From positions 166,085-230,084 of the forward strand of contig NMRB01000565.1 of assembly GCA_002633025.1 (NCBI GenBank): 64,000 nucleotides of DNA. Reading direction: 5' to 3'. This DNA comes from Notospermus geniculatus. Its lineage: Eukaryota; Nemertea; Pilidiophora; Heteronemertea; Lineidae. Below the pieces are notes generated by a model. The model did not search any database. It worked only from the letters and a program-made list of their open reading frames with translations, and had not been told where the DNA came from. The translations under genes were made by a program, and so were the position numbers. Positions 12,799-26,252 of the stretch are shown here, piece after piece. Within the stretch, counting starts at the first letter, position 1, and each line of letters opens with the position of its first letter.

Positions 12799-13027
12799 CA
12801 TGGCAAATATCCTGTGCAAAAATTTGCACACTATGTATAAGTCTCCAGTGAAGAAGACTATGAAGGTTGTTCACAAAAATCTTCGCTATTGCCACAGTTA
12901 ATTCAGTTCACAACAGATAATTACCGTACAACAACATTGCAGAAATGCAACCTTAAATCACGGGTGAAGCACAATCAAACCTATGATACATGTAACAGGT
13001 CACAGCTTGTTACACAAATTTTATAAA
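12799..13027. repeat. 229-bp direct repeat, copy 2 (probable haplotype duplicate)
   Basis: Starts right after the N at 12798 and matches 12020-12248. It then continues into unique sequence (GGTACTGAAATAC), which is what the allele without the 12249-12797 insertion would look like. I read it as an assembly join of two alleles. Confidence 0.75.
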
Positions 13028-13739
13028 GGTACTGAAATACAAACCTACAAATGCAAACTGTGGTCAAAGTAAAAACTGTCAAGGTACTTGATCGCAAAAC
13101 CGTACGCTAACAGCATGCTTTGGAGAAATTTGAGTGGTACTGGGAACAGCTGTGTTTCCTGTGGACAGGCAGCCTACATGTCACTCAGGAGATCAGTAAA
13201 ACGCTGAAGAATGGCCTCAAAAGACAGATTCCAGTGGATGTTATGTCTTCAGGCAGTTATGTACTGGTAACAGTTAATGTACATGTACTTGGTATGGTGG
13301 CATAGATGTCCATCTAAAACCACCTAAATGAAGAACCAGGAAACTACTCTTGTCTCAAGCTGCCAGGGAAATATTGACTATCTGGAAATAGACTGAGGCA
13401 ACTGACCACCAGAATACATGCATACGGATATCCACTACAGGCATTTACAGACAGATTCAGGTAATATCACAAAGCCAATGAAATGGTCCATGGACCATGT
13501 GCTCACCTGTGTGAACGTACCGGAAGAACAAATGACAAATGTAAAATCGAAATGCTCCAGGCCGTGAGTTCCAGGGTCATGATTACAGTCAAAATTTCAA
13601 GGTCAAAACATTCTAGCTTGAGAATTTATGACATATGCCAAAGTCGATTTTCCAAGACGGCTCCCTGGTAAGTAACCACTAATTGCATTCCAATTGGACA
13701 AAAATTTGCTCTACAGTACACATAGATGATCACACCATC

Positions 13740-15265
13740 TAGAATAGGGCCATATAGCCATGAAACATGCCACTAAAATGGCTATATTTGGAACTTGACC
13801 TCTGTGACTGTAAAAAGTAGGTCAAATCAAAAACTCTTTTCATAATGTCATGTACCTCATTAGATACACCTCTGACAAAAAATTAGAGACAATCCAGTTA
13901 ACAGTTCAGGAGTTACTAGGCTTTGAGCTTTGGTTTTGGCCACCTAGTGGCCAAGCCAAGAATCGAATCGGACCGAAACTTGGTGTCATAGGTCATCTGG
14001 CATAGGGGTGACCCTGGAACCAAGTTTCAGGTCAATAGCCCAAGCACTTGCGAAACGTGCCACCAAAAGGCAAAATTTTGAACTTTGACCTCTGTGACCT
14101 TGAAAAGTAGGTCAAACCAAAAATCCTTTATATATGTAATGTACCCTCAGCAGATTCACCTATGATAAAAATTGGGAGGTGATCCAGTCATTAGTTGAGG
14201 AGTTATTGCACTTTTCATGTTTTGAGTTTCTGCCACCTGGTGGCCAAGCTAAGAGTCGAATCGGACCGAAACTTGGTGTAGTAGGTCATCTGACATAGGG
14301 GTATATATGTACCAAGTTTCAGGTCAATAGCACCCGCGGTTACGAAACGTGCCACCAAAAGGAAAAATTTTGAACTTTGACCTCTGTGACCTAGAAAAGT
14401 AGGTCAAATCAAAAACCCGTTATATGTGTTATGTATCCTCATTAGATACACCTATGATAAAAATTTGGAGATGATCCTGTCATTAGTTCAGGAGTTATTG
14501 CACTTTTTTCTTTTTGTGTTTTCGGTTTTAGCCACCTGGTGGCCAAGCCAAGAATCGAATCGGACCGAAAGTTAGTGTCATAGGTCATCTGACCTAGGGG
14601 TGTACATGTACATGGTTTATGCAGCTGTGAGGGGTATGAATTTAATGCCTTTTTAATGCTTTTTAATACCAGAAATTTCCCAAATTTAATGCTTCTCAAA
14701 GGCAAGATCCGCTTCTAATCTGGCCACACTGATTAAGAAAATTACATGAATTTACCAGTAAATCTTTATAAATTTATTACGTGACAGTTAGCCCTCAACA
14801 CTGCATGCACTAACACAATATACATGATCCACAGACAATGAGCATATTTGCTCAAGACTAATCAGCTTGGGCTGCCAAGCATTTGGCTGTGTACCGGTAC
14901 ACAAAATGTACAGTGGCGTGTATTTGTACAGAGATCAGAGTGCTGCATTGATGAACGACTCCATTGTCCATGTTGTCAGCGATCCCCAACTGAGAAATAA
15001 TCCGGTGTATTTATTTTGGAAGTGACCACAAAATCACAATTTAATGCCTTTTAATGCCATACAGTGACAAATGTTGCGGATGACGAAAAGTAATGCTTTT
15101 TAATGACTTTTAATGATCCGCGGACACCATGATGTACCAAGTTTCAGATCAATAGCTCCAGCGGTTACGAAACGTGCCCTGCTAACGGACAACGACGACG
15201 GACGACGACAGACGACGACGGACGACGGACGCACAACCATTGTATAAGCTCACCACAGGTGAGCT
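13740..15265. repeat. Diverged tandem array, ~291-bp period, ending in a GACGACGGAC simple repeat
   Basis: The phrase TGACCTCTGTGACC...AAAGTAGGTCAAA recurs near 13798, 14089 and 14381. Each unit continues through GGCCACCTGGTGGCCAAGC and GAATCGGACCGAAA to ACCAAGTTTCAGGTCAATAG and GAAACGTGCC. After an insertion the last unit resumes at 15138 and ends in a GACGACGGACGACG simple repeat and a short hairpin AGCTCACC-ACA-GGTGAGCT. There is no open frame across the units. This is an old dispersed repeat rather than a gene. Confidence 0.75.
14612..15131. mobile_element. 520-bp insert in the 291-bp array, 6-bp target duplication
   Basis: The surrounding array unit is interrupted between ATGTAC (14606-14611) and ATGTAC (15132-15137). 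The insert has short ends ATGGT../..ACCAT and repeated TTTAATGCCTTTTAATGC-like words. Intact array units show the uninterrupted sequence TGTACCAAGTTTCAGG, which supports the boundaries. Confidence 0.5.
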
Positions 15266-16202
15266 AAAAATGCAGAAATAAAAGCTATGGAAAGCAACAA
15301 TGCCCACTGGTATTAACAATACTCATACAAAACAGCACATTTTGTAAATATTGGACAACATAACTTGGTCAAAACATAAGTCAATAGTATGCAATGCACA
15401 TGTATAATGCATGTCATAAATGTACCGGTACATGAGAGCTTGCCCTTCATCCTTTTCCAAGCCAGCTGTTCTGTCCCCTGCAGAGCAAAACTTGGCACTT
15501 TGGAATAGACTCAGAATGACACTATACACACCTAGCAATTGAATAAAGCTGAAATTACTGCCAGTATTATTCATAATGAAATAAATGATCAATTATGTCC
15601 ATACTTTACAGATGACATTTTGGCTCAGGAGTTGAAAATATAGATGGGGGTACTATGTTAACATGTTCTAACCACCACCCTCACCCCCTCCTACCCCACT
15701 CTGACTCCCGGTTAAGAATGGAAACAGAAATCAGTAAAGCAATTAAAACCTGACTCAGTATTACAATACCACTTGTATCTGTGTAATGGTGCAATTAATT
15801 GTGTAGTGAAGATGAGGAGAGATCAGTGTTCATTGGATGTAGTGTCTGCTACATGTAGATGGAACTACAATGTACAATTCAAATAAAACTCTACAGAAAG
15901 GTTTTTGATTCAAGAGTCTTTGACTCTCAGGAGGATAATCATACCAGATGATATATTTTGTGACACTTAAGTTTACAGAGGCTAAAAATCTATCTATGAA
16001 CCACATACATTGTATGTATCTAGTCAGTGAACATGGAATACGGCTGTTTACTCTTTATGTTCTCTCCATATTCACTGTGTATCTTGTCCTAATGCTATCT
16101 TTCCAAGAATTGCACCAAACATAGGATAATATATACTAATCTTACAAATAAAGAAATCAGCAGTACCGGTACAAAACACATAATCATGTAAACAGTCATT
16201 AA

Positions 16203-16467
16203 CCCTTTAGGACTCATAACGGCTGTCGACGGCCGCCTAGAAACCCCTTAGACACCCCTGTGAAATTTCACAATAAAAATTGCATCTAGCTCCTTAAATA
16301 TTTTGCGGAACTTCAAGTAACTTACATATCAATGATGATAGATCCTCAAGCTGGCCTGGGCTGGCCGATGCAAGCGCCATCTTAACAACGGGTTGGGAAC
16401 GAGCCGAATTTGGCAGGCCGGTGAGGGGATCTGACCATACACTTTTTACCCACTGAGTCCTAAAGGG
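16203..16467. mobile_element. piggyBac-like MITE, TTAA target duplication
   Basis: 14-bp terminal repeats CCCTTTAGGACTCA / TGAGTCCTAAAGGG are flanked on both sides by TTAA (16199-16202 and 16468-16471). TTAA duplication and CCCTTT-type ends are the pattern of piggyBac elements. It is 265 bp and non-coding. Confidence 0.75.
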
Positions 16468-16691
16468 TTAAATGGTAGAACACTGAGATTGGAAGTATAA
16501 CAGTTCACTTCACAACACTGGTCACCGACATAAGGTGGATCAGGGTCAGTTCATCCCCAGTAAAGCTACTCCATAGCCAAGTATGATTGCTGCACAGCCC
16601 ATCAATTCTACCTTGTACGAGGCTGAGGATGTAACATGTCAAACGGTAGCCGTCTGGGTTGCTCTCTTCCCCTGTCCACCTTGGCGATGTA

Positions 16692-19600
16692 TCAAGAGGT
16701 GTACATGAGTCTCTGGTAGTGGGGATGCACCTCATAGTCTGGGATATGTAAGGTAAACTCCAAAGCTATCAAGATGGAAATCTCAAATGCAAGCAACTCT
16801 TTTGTTTGTAGCTTGAATGAGTCTTCTATTTCCTGAAGTAGAAACGAAAAACATCAAACTTTCAATGTGAAACTTGTACAATTTTGTAAAGGTGTTGTGT
16901 TACTTTTGAGAGCAACATTGACAGCAAAATAACAAGTTCCAAAAACCTGGATACCATGTCATCTGGAGCACACTAGCCATCTCTAAGTGGAAGCCAAACT
17001 CAGAATATCGGTAACTTGACTGAACTTTTGCCTAAGTTTTCAACCACAGATTCTAACACAACCAAATCAGAAAATCAAATTTACCCGAATGAGTTTTGTG
17101 AGATCACTTTTCTTGACGTCATTCAGCTTAGCGCTCAGGAGGAGGCTGGCTCCAGCACAAAGTTTCCGGTTAGATTTGTTCACGAGCCCTTTCAAAATCA
17201 GCTTTTCAAAGTTGACGTACGCCTGGGCAACTGTCCACAGATCAACTGAACACTGAAATGAAAGAAAGACATTGAATATTTCCAACATACACAACTCCAC
17301 TGATCCAAATAAACACATTAGACTCAACTCTTACCTTGGTGTGCCCAATTTTCCTCAATTCACGTTTTAAACTCCGCAGCTTACTCAAAGTGAGGCTTAT
17401 GTGAGGAAATCTTTCTTTGAACTTCTCATTCAGCTCCTGTTTCAGTTCTGATGGCCGACAGTAGTCAATAATGGAAGTCTGAAATATGGAAAAGAGTGCA
17501 GAATTTCTACCTCAGCATACAGTACTAAGAGTCAAGCAGAAGAATTCGCTAAGCCATTCATGATTTTAGATGTTTCTTGTAATTCACCAGACACACAAGT
17601 GCATCTTGGATGAGATGGAGGACGCTGAATGGCATTCGGACATAAAAAGTAGAAACTCACCATGTAAGAAGTAAATGTAAGTAGTGTCCTGTGCTTTCCT
17701 GAGCTCAGCTCAGGGTCGTCGAGCATGTTTGGGTCATAAATCAACTCAGATGACAAGTCATAGTCAAAACCTGCAAAAAACAAAATGTGGAGTAAGTTAC
17801 ATGAAGTTTTCTTACTGAAAACACAAGTTGAATTGATTCAAACCTGACGATTCATGCAGTGTAACATAAGAATCTTGTGTTCAAGGACATGGTGATCAAT
17901 GATGGAAAGGACCCAAAGGGATAACGCAAGTGCCAATACAAATGCAGCTTCCAACTGGAATAGGGTTCAGTGAGGTCCAGTAAGGGAATTTAAAGGACAA
18001 GGAACAACATGGAAATACAGATGACCTTTGAAAAAGAGCTCAACATTTTATCGACTATATTCTTGAAGACCGAAAGATGACGTTAACACTGCTATGGCAG
18101 GTATTCTGAAAATCTTTCCCCTTTTACAAATGTTTATTTTCAATGTTTGGAGAATTACCAATACATCAAAGGGAGAGGAGGTTAGGGTCAGTGACTACCC
18201 ANAGGCAGGGCATAAATTCATTGCCATCGATGCCCTGCTCTTGGCCATGCTACCCTTAAAAACCCCAAATCCTTGGATTTTAGGCCTGAGAACTTCATAT
18301 TTTACCTTCACACTCACCCTTGTGTGACCACATAACTTATGGTTTGCATTTTTTTTTTCTTTTTTTTTTCACCCTCATGCTCCATCATGTATGGCCTAAC
18401 AATCCGTTAAACGAACAATCAAATTGGTATGGCCTAACAAAACAACCACGTTCCTACCAACCTGGATACCATGTCACCTGAAGCATACTAGCCATCTCTG
18501 AGAAGAAGCCAAAATTGAATTACTTCAATGAAATTTTGCCTCAGTTTTCTCAGCCACAGTTTCCAACACAACCAAATCAGAAAACCAAACTTACCCGAAT
18601 GAGTTTTGTGAGATCGCTTTTCTTGACGTCATTCAGCTTAGCGCTCAGGAGGAGGCTGGCTCCAGCACACAGTTTCCGGTTAGATTTGTTCACGAGCCCT
18701 TTCAAAATCAGCTTTTCAAAGTTGACGTACGCCTGGGCAACTGTCCACAGATCAACTGAACACTGAAATGAGAGAAAGACATTGAATACTTCCAACGTAC
18801 ACAGATCTGCTGATCCGAATAACACATATGACTCAACGCTTACCTTGGTGTGCCCAATTTTCCTCAATTCACGTTTTAAACTCCGCAGTTTACTCAAAGT
18901 GAGGCTTATGTGAGGAAATCTTTCTTTGAACTTCTCATTCAGCTCCTGTTTCAGTTCTGATGGCCGACAGTAGTCAATAATAGAAGTCTGAAATATGGAA
19001 AAGAGTGCAGAATTTCTACCTCAGCATACAGTACTAAGAGTCAAGCAGAAGAATTTAATAAGCCATTCAAGATTTTCGATGTTTTTTATAATTCACCTGA
19101 CACACAAGTGCATCTTGGATGAGATGGAGGACGCTGAATGGCATTCGGACATAAAAAGTAGAAACTCACCATGTAAGAAGTAAATGTAAGTAGTGTCCTG
19201 TGCTTTCCTGAGCTCAGCTCAGGGTCGTCGAGCATGTTTGGGTCATAAATCAACTCAGATGACAAGTCATAGTCAAAACCTGCAAAAAACAAAATGTGGA
19301 GTAAGTTACATGAAGTTTTCTTACTGAAAACACAAGTTGAATTGATTCAAACCTGATGATTCATGCAGTGAAACATTAGAATCTTGTGTTCAAGGACATG
19401 GTGATCAATGATGGAAAGGAGCCAAGGGGATAATGAAGGTGCCAGTACAAATACAGCTTCCAACTGGAACAGGGTTCAGTGAGGTCCAGTAAGGGAATTT
19501 AAAGGACAAGGAACAACATGGAAATACAGATGACCTTTGAAAAAGAGCTCAACATTTTATTGACTATATTCTTGAAGACCGAAAGATGACGTTAACACTG

Positions 19601-22600
19601 CTATGGCAGGTATTCTGAAAATCTTTCCCCTTTTACAAATGTTTATTTTCAATGTTTGGAGAATTACCAATACATCAAAGGGAGAGGAGGTTAGGGTCAG
19701 TGACTACCCACTCAAATCTTTCTACTGAAGCACCACCCGCTAGAGAACACTCTATCAAAAGGTAACATCAGGTGAGGGGCTTATTTGCATGCAACTAAGT
19801 GACCTTAGTGTGTGATCATCATGCTCATTTCCAAGTACAGTCAGGTGCTGTGTATAGTCATTATGAAACATAAAACAAGTATTAGTCCCCTACAGATTCA
19901 ACCAAGTACATCTATTAACACAGTTTAGTGCCCTTACAATGAGAACAACGGTGATATTGGGAAGGGCAGGAGGGTCGAACAGAATATGGAAAATAAAATA
20001 GTGACGCCAGCTGAAGAAATAATCAGCAAAGGAAAAGTGTTGCAGATATAAGAGCCTCTTTAGCTGTTTTTACACAGCGGATTGGTATATATTCATGATA
20101 AATGCTCCCAATTTATCACATTCACACATCAGCCATTTCATAAGTGCATTTCTTATCATTTCGCTACAACATGACGTCACACTTATCCACCTCTTCGAAG
20201 CGTTACATGTAGAACGTTTTTTACAATGTAGAGCACAAACCACAGGATCGATCACAATTATACGTGTTATGAACATCAGTTAGGCAGGTGAGGTGGTACA
20301 CCGTAAATCAACTAAATTGATGGCAATGAGTACTAAGGTCTACAGCAATCTTTCACAGAATCATTTGACTTTTGGATTGTGAGTGTTGAGCGTGTAATTA
20401 ATCTTGATAGTGTATGAATTTTCATCAGATATGACGGGAAAGTGGTTTGAATGACACTCGGTGATTGCTGGTTAAAAAGCACTGGTAAACTGCAAAGCAA
20501 TTTTAAGGATGAAGGAGCTACGCCTACACATGTAACATTTTACTACCTGTAACAACAACTTTTTAAGCTAGATTTCTACCATGTTAGAACCAGTTACTGT
20601 AATGTGACTAAATGAATAGTCTGCATACATAGGTACACGACGGAAATTTTATTTACCAGTACGCTTTCTATGATAAACAGGGCCTTTAATGACACAGTGG
20701 TTCGGGGATAACTCTGTAACATGCCAAGGGAGAAGCCGATAAAAAATAATGGACAGTCGAATGAATAAATGAAAGAAAACCCAAAGACAGGAGTTTGTGC
20801 TATGAAATTGCAAAGTCAAGGGAATACTTGAACACGTGTATTTGATCTCACAGCAACTTGAAGGCTCTGAGATTTGATAGGAGTGCTATCCCATTCAGAG
20901 ACAATTCAATATTTGACATTTTTTTATTCCAATTTGTGGCAAGGGAACTCAAAATTGCAGAACAGAAGGCATCCATTCAGCAGGCTAAAGATACAAATTT
21001 AAACTATCGGTATGTAACAAGAGAACATCAAAATATAGAAGTAAGTTTATCAACTGCATAGGTCTTAAAAGCAAGTGTTTATTAGCTCTATAATTTGCAG
21101 AGAAGTGGAGATTACATGTAACTAAGCATTAAATGCAATAGGAACTCTGAAAAAATCTTAAGAGAAGATCAAAAGCATAATATAGCATTGACCCTTCAAT
21201 ATCTAAGGATGACTTTGAGAGAATCGCCCTGGAGTGAGAACTCGCATAGCAGTTTTGAATGTATGGAATGTCTGTTTCTAATTGTGATTTTTAAAAATGT
21301 AAAACAAGATCATCCTTTGATATCTTGGGGTACACTGTGTCAGTGAAAAACACTTGGAAATCACAACTCAAATGACTACAGTATTACTATAGTGGTATAC
21401 CATGCAGCTGGGATCTTTTTCCAATGTTACCTTTGTCTTTGATGACAATAGGTGGCGTTTGGTGGCCTGTTTTGAGGGTCAAACTGGGATCATATGAGAT
21501 GCTACGAAAAAGCTGCACTGGTACTCCTACAGTAGAATAAACAGATAAAAAGACTGGAAAAATTCACAGGAGTTCGATCCTAAAAAAATTTATTGAAGTT
21601 CTTAACTGGATGATCCACTCAGTACATACAGGATTGTCAATGAGTTTGCCCCTTGTGACCTGTACAGGGTCAAACCTGCTAATTTCATTTCATGAAATAG
21701 TCAGCAATAGAGTTTGTGTTATTGGTCTATACCCATTTAATGAAGAAGTCTGGTTGTGACTTCAAATCATGGTTCTTTTTGATGGTGCAGAATTTCTTCC
21801 CGGCCTCTATCTCTTTTTTGGTATTACTGACACTGAGTGAATCAAATCGCTAAGAACGCCAAGAACAGTAGTTAGGACAGAGACGGTATTATCACAGATT
21901 GCAGTTCGAACTAGTACACATTTCTTATATTACAAAGCCACTTCACAATGGCAGTTATAAAATTGTACAAAAAGCATATTAACTTTTAATGAACAAATCA
22001 ACGAGAAAATTGTATCAAAAATAGTAAGAAGAAAACATTAACATGACGAGAAAATTTACCGTATGTATTGATAAGAGCTGAAGAGAAAAAGTAAGTATGC
22101 ACAGGCATTGAAGTGTACACTGACCCTCAAGCATGGTACATACATTCTTTGTACATTTGTGGGTTTGTGTCTAACAGGACTTTTGAGGACTCAAGTCCAT
22201 GTCATTGAGGAAGAACAGATTAGTTACTCAGATGGAGGCAAACCACACATCAGTTATATCTGGCCGTTCTCCTGCGGGCATGGGGAAATCAAATATCTGT
22301 GATTGGCATCACACTGAAAAAACTCCAATGGAAAAAGAACAGCACAGGCATTACGGTATCTGTCCACCCACACACAAGCCACTGAACCCGGAGTTTGTTC
22401 ACCTGAGCAACCATCAAGATGTTTTTTTAGCAGGTACCTGTAGGCACAGAGAGCGTTTTAATTGAATGTGAAGCTAACTAACCTGCAGCAAGTGCATTAT
22501 TCTCGGCACTTGAGCTGGCGGTGACGCCTTCATGGGTAGCTGTGCGGCGGTGTTTATGGCGAGATGGTACCAAGAATTGACTGTAGGAAATATCCTGAAA

Positions 22601-25600
22601 ATAAATTAAACATACATTGATGCATTAAGTGACCACTCATGTTGACATCTTGGCTCATATCAAATGATATACTGATTAAAAGCGTTTTGAGTTGGAGAAA
22701 ATGCGGGGAGGGTGATGACCCCTTTGATACTATATTGAATGGAAACTGAATAAAAGTTCATAATACCATCCAAAGAGGAATAATAGGGCATATGAAGGTT
22801 GTCAAGACTCGAAATGACCATCCTTGGCACGGTCAATGAGTGCGACATACCTGGCCATCTTCAATGTATCCCATAGCATCCAACCCGATGGTCAGCAGAC
22901 CTTCATGACTTGAAGACAGGGGTCGCTGTATGCCAGACACACGACGTACACTGGACCCGTCGGTTTCATTGACATGACTGAAAAGTCAAATAAATTAAAG
23001 TTGTAACTGAATTTAATGGTCAACATGGCAGTCAGCCAGAATGAATGGAAGACCAGAATCCTATGGACGTTGCAGACAGTTAAAATCCAGTCTTACCTCA
23101 ACTGTTTTTTATGCTTTGTGTATGGCAATGTAGAATACACAGCCATTGGCACCCTATCTTTCGACAAGACCACAATTCTGAAATATGGATACAATTTGTC
23201 AGACTCAAGTCAGAAACTAGTGTAGATGACTGCATCAAAATGGACTTTGAGTGAAGGTCGAAAAATCCATTCAGCAGAAGTGCGTCTCCCAACTTCCACA
23301 GCATGAAGTTGAAGGGGTTGAGAGGAAAACCTCTTCCAGAAAGCGATGCTACGTTTAGCCCACTGACTTGCTACATGTAATTTATTTTTCCAGTATAATG
23401 AAGTAGCCTACTTCACCTTTTTCCGCTCTGTATATTTTATATTACAATTAGTTACATACAGTGTATATGTATACTAGAAGACACGTATTGGCAGCCATAC
23501 CTTCCATTTTTGATGCGTTTCTCAGTCTTGGTACACAAGAATCTGATCTCTTTATGTGTGCCTGAATGACTATGTTGTCTCGAAGGCAATGAATCACCAG
23601 AATCTGTAGACAGAGAACTTGACCTGTGGCGCTTGCGTTCACCTGAAAAGTACAGTAGAATTGTCAGCACCTATTTGTCTCCGCCTGGGCAACAACTTCT
23701 ATTTTCAGGATTTTAAAAAGGAACCAGGTCAGAAGAAAATGTTACTTGCTGATGACTTACTGGAATCTGCAGGAAATATACCAGCATTTTCAGCTGAAAA
23801 TGATGATTGCAGTTTCTTCTTGTACTTGATTCTCTCACGTTCTCCACTAACAGAGCCATGTCTGAAGCAAAAGAAAAGATACATATATAAGTCAAAGCAT
23901 CAGTACATTTTTTAAAGAAACTGTACTGGTAGTACAGTCAAATCAGGAAGCTGCTGCACCAATAATTTCACATAACTCTTTCTTCAATGTATTCGATGAA
24001 GAGACAAAATTGAATCATGAGATGCACATAAGTTTTGACAATCAAATTCCTTGGTCAGAACTCTGTGTGTACTACACACCATCTTTATTCAAAATTAAGC
24101 AGATTCCTGTAATACAGATAATTTATACCTGAAGTCAAAGACAATTATAGGATTAATTCGATTAAGTAAATGGATGTGCCACAGAGTACCGGGTAGTTGC
24201 TGCAACATTCCAAGTCACCAAGGGTAGGCATCACATAAAACTATAAATTCTCAGAAACAACGTGGAGAATAGGACAATGATCATTTCTGACAGTCAGAAT
24301 CACTCAGATACACAGACTGACCAAGGCAACTGACTTGTAAATCAAGGTGATCAACAGGGGTGGGCATGCTGTTCACTCAAATCAAACGCCATCTTGAGAA
24401 CAGCAGCAATTCACAAACCACAGCATGCAAGCAATCAATTTTTACATTGCTGTCGTAGACTGAACCTCAATTTGAATTATAAGAGTTTTTCCCTCTAAGG
24501 AATGTTGACAATCAGTCATTCTTGAGCATTGGACTCTGTCATTTTGAGGATGCATCAACCAAACCTTTATACACAGATGGAATGAATATCATTGAGTACA
24601 CCCATAGTCACGATATTTCATGGAGTTATTCAAAACGATGTACTACAAGTACATAAGGTGTCATCATGATCAGGAAGTTACTACATGTAGAAGCCTTGTG
24701 ATTGCCCTTCACCTCTGCAAGTTAGTTTTTGAAAGAGAAGATCAGAATACATGTAACTGTCAGTTGCTGATGAAGAAGAAACATGGTTAATTTCAATTGA
24801 AATGAAGCCTCTCATACCAAGTCCCAGAGGAAGAAAGCTCACATTGTTAAGCTGGCTGGCTTAGCCAAGTGTCATGTAGTCTACCATCTACCATACGTTT
24901 GGCCCAGCACTGTGCTTGGCTAACAAGGATACATTGTATCTGTGCAATCTCTTTTGACTAAGTGACAACAGAAGTGTAGAAAAATATCACAGGTTTTAAC
25001 AGGTCTCGAATAGCTGAGCATGCAGGAGAAGTTCCCAGAGTATGATGTCGACTTGAGCATTATAATGTACAGCATTTTTCGCTTATCATATGATCAAGAA
25101 AAGCTTGGCAAAATGAATAACAGAAATGAATGGGGAAATGCCTCAACAACATGGGGATTATACCGACTGCATGCAGGAGTCAAAGGAAACATGACAGTTT
25201 AGCAGCTTCCCCCAATAACTGTACCTTTCCTCATCATTGGTAAAAACATCCCCACTGCAAGAAATCAAACGAAATAAAACACATAAGGATAAGACAAATA
25301 AGAAAAATAAATGAAGGATAAAAATGAACAGGTTCACCATATCAGAAAGAGTAATAAAGGGGTGAAACAACAAAAAAAGAAGTAGGCCTACTTGGAATGA
25401 AATTTGAGTACCGGTACTTCAGGCAGACACAGAGACTTCAGATCGGGCATACATTTCACACACCCCTCCAAAAAGACTGTTTGACATGACATATTATAAG
25501 ACATCATGAACACCACATCAGAAACTGTACTGGCACATCTTGCCACATCTGTTGTAGGGGGCAGGTCTATCGAGGTCCATGCATGGTCTCATGACGTCAT

Positions 25601-26252
25601 GTCTGCAAATGGTTTTCTCATAACTGCATTTATTCAGTTACTTGGAAAAACATCTACCGGTAATGTAGTCGAGGCCTGGCGGCCTTCTTTCTTTCAGATC
25701 TTTCCCTTTGATGACTAGGCCTACATAAAAAAATTCAATATTTTTTTACCTTGGCTGAATTGGCTGGATGGAAGGCTGGAAGTCGAGAATGAAATCGTCC
25801 TCACTTTCATGAACATCATCTCTCCCAGAATCCGATAAACATGACGACTGATTATTTCCTATCACTATTTCAGAAGTTTGTCTAACAACAGCACCTTTAT
25901 GTTTTAAATGGCCCACGTCAACAGACGTGGGCCTTGGAGTCCGCACTTTTCCTGAACTGTCAACTCTGGCTCTGAACTCAAGTGCAGGTCCATGTACAGG
26001 TTTATGCACTACACTATGCACACTATGTTCAGGGGGTTCAGAATCTGGGTCAAGAAGCGGTTCGCTCTCTTCCGGCACTGAATCTGGCGAATCCGTGCGT
26101 GACACTTTGGCATTTTGGGATGAACTGGCACCTATTTGAAGAAAACTAAATTTCGACTCCTTGCTATTGACATCTAGGGGTATATTTGATAAGAAATTGA
26201 CAGCGGCAATGCGACGGTGTGAACGACTATGTTTTTTGAGAGCTGCGGCCAT
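16692..26252 (-). CDS. CABLES: CABLES1/2-type CDK-ABL enzyme substrate, ten exons, 525 aa
   Basis: CABLES proteins link CDKs to non-receptor tyrosine kinases and have a C-terminal cyclin-box-like fold. Minus-strand exons: 26252-25750, 25254-25225, 23861-23761, 23642-23501, 22977-22851, 22594-22483, then 7 (19279-19170 or 17770-17661), 8 (18987-18844 or 17478-17335), 9 (18762-18595 or 17252-17085), and 10 (16832-16692, TGA). Phases agree throughout, and one copy of 7-9 gives 1578 nt. Recognisable stretches are [12 protein letters not shown] in exon 1, [11 protein letters not shown] (exon 6), [11 protein letters not shown] (exon 7), [15 protein letters not shown] (exon 8), [16 protein letters not shown] (exon 9) and [21 protein letters not shown] (exon 10). 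Exon 2 is only 30 nt. Exons 7-9 are present twice, on either side of an N. The start codon lies 324 bp from that of MIB1 on the other strand. CABLES1 and CABLES2 cannot be told apart for an invertebrate. Confidence 0.93.
16944..18201 (-). repeat. Duplicated CABLES exon 7-9 block, copy 1
   Basis: About 1.26 kb, similar to 18459-19710 with scattered substitutions and small indels in introns but nearly unchanged exons. It ends directly at the N at 18202. The scattered differences and the N fit two alleles placed in tandem. Confidence 0.85.
18459..19710 (-). repeat. Duplicated CABLES exon 7-9 block, copy 2
   Basis: Copy 2 continues past the point where copy 1 is cut by N, so it is the one joined to the upstream exons in unbroken sequence. 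Copy 1 is the one joined to exon 10. Exon 9 ends in phase 0 while exon 7 needs phase 1, so both copies cannot be translated in series. Confidence 0.85.
19711..22482. other. CABLES intron 6, no further gene recognised
   Basis: Large intron with short frames only. A minus-strand stretch near 21853-21740 is open for about 39 codons between an AG and a GTATAG. Its phase does not fit between CABLES exons 6 and 7, and I do not annotate it as an exon. Confidence 0.5.

Noticed and set aside
13740-15265. Possible protein-coding tandem repeats
   Set aside because: No shared open frame between the three ~291-bp units; stops in all frames.
21740-21855. Exon-like minus-strand frame in CABLES intron 6 with AG and GTATAG borders
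   Set aside because: The open frame needs phase 0 on entry but CABLES exon 6 ends in phase 1; in phase 1 it has an immediate stop.
25927-26139. Plus-strand frame opposite CABLES exon 1
   Set aside because: Antisense shadow of a well-supported coding exon.
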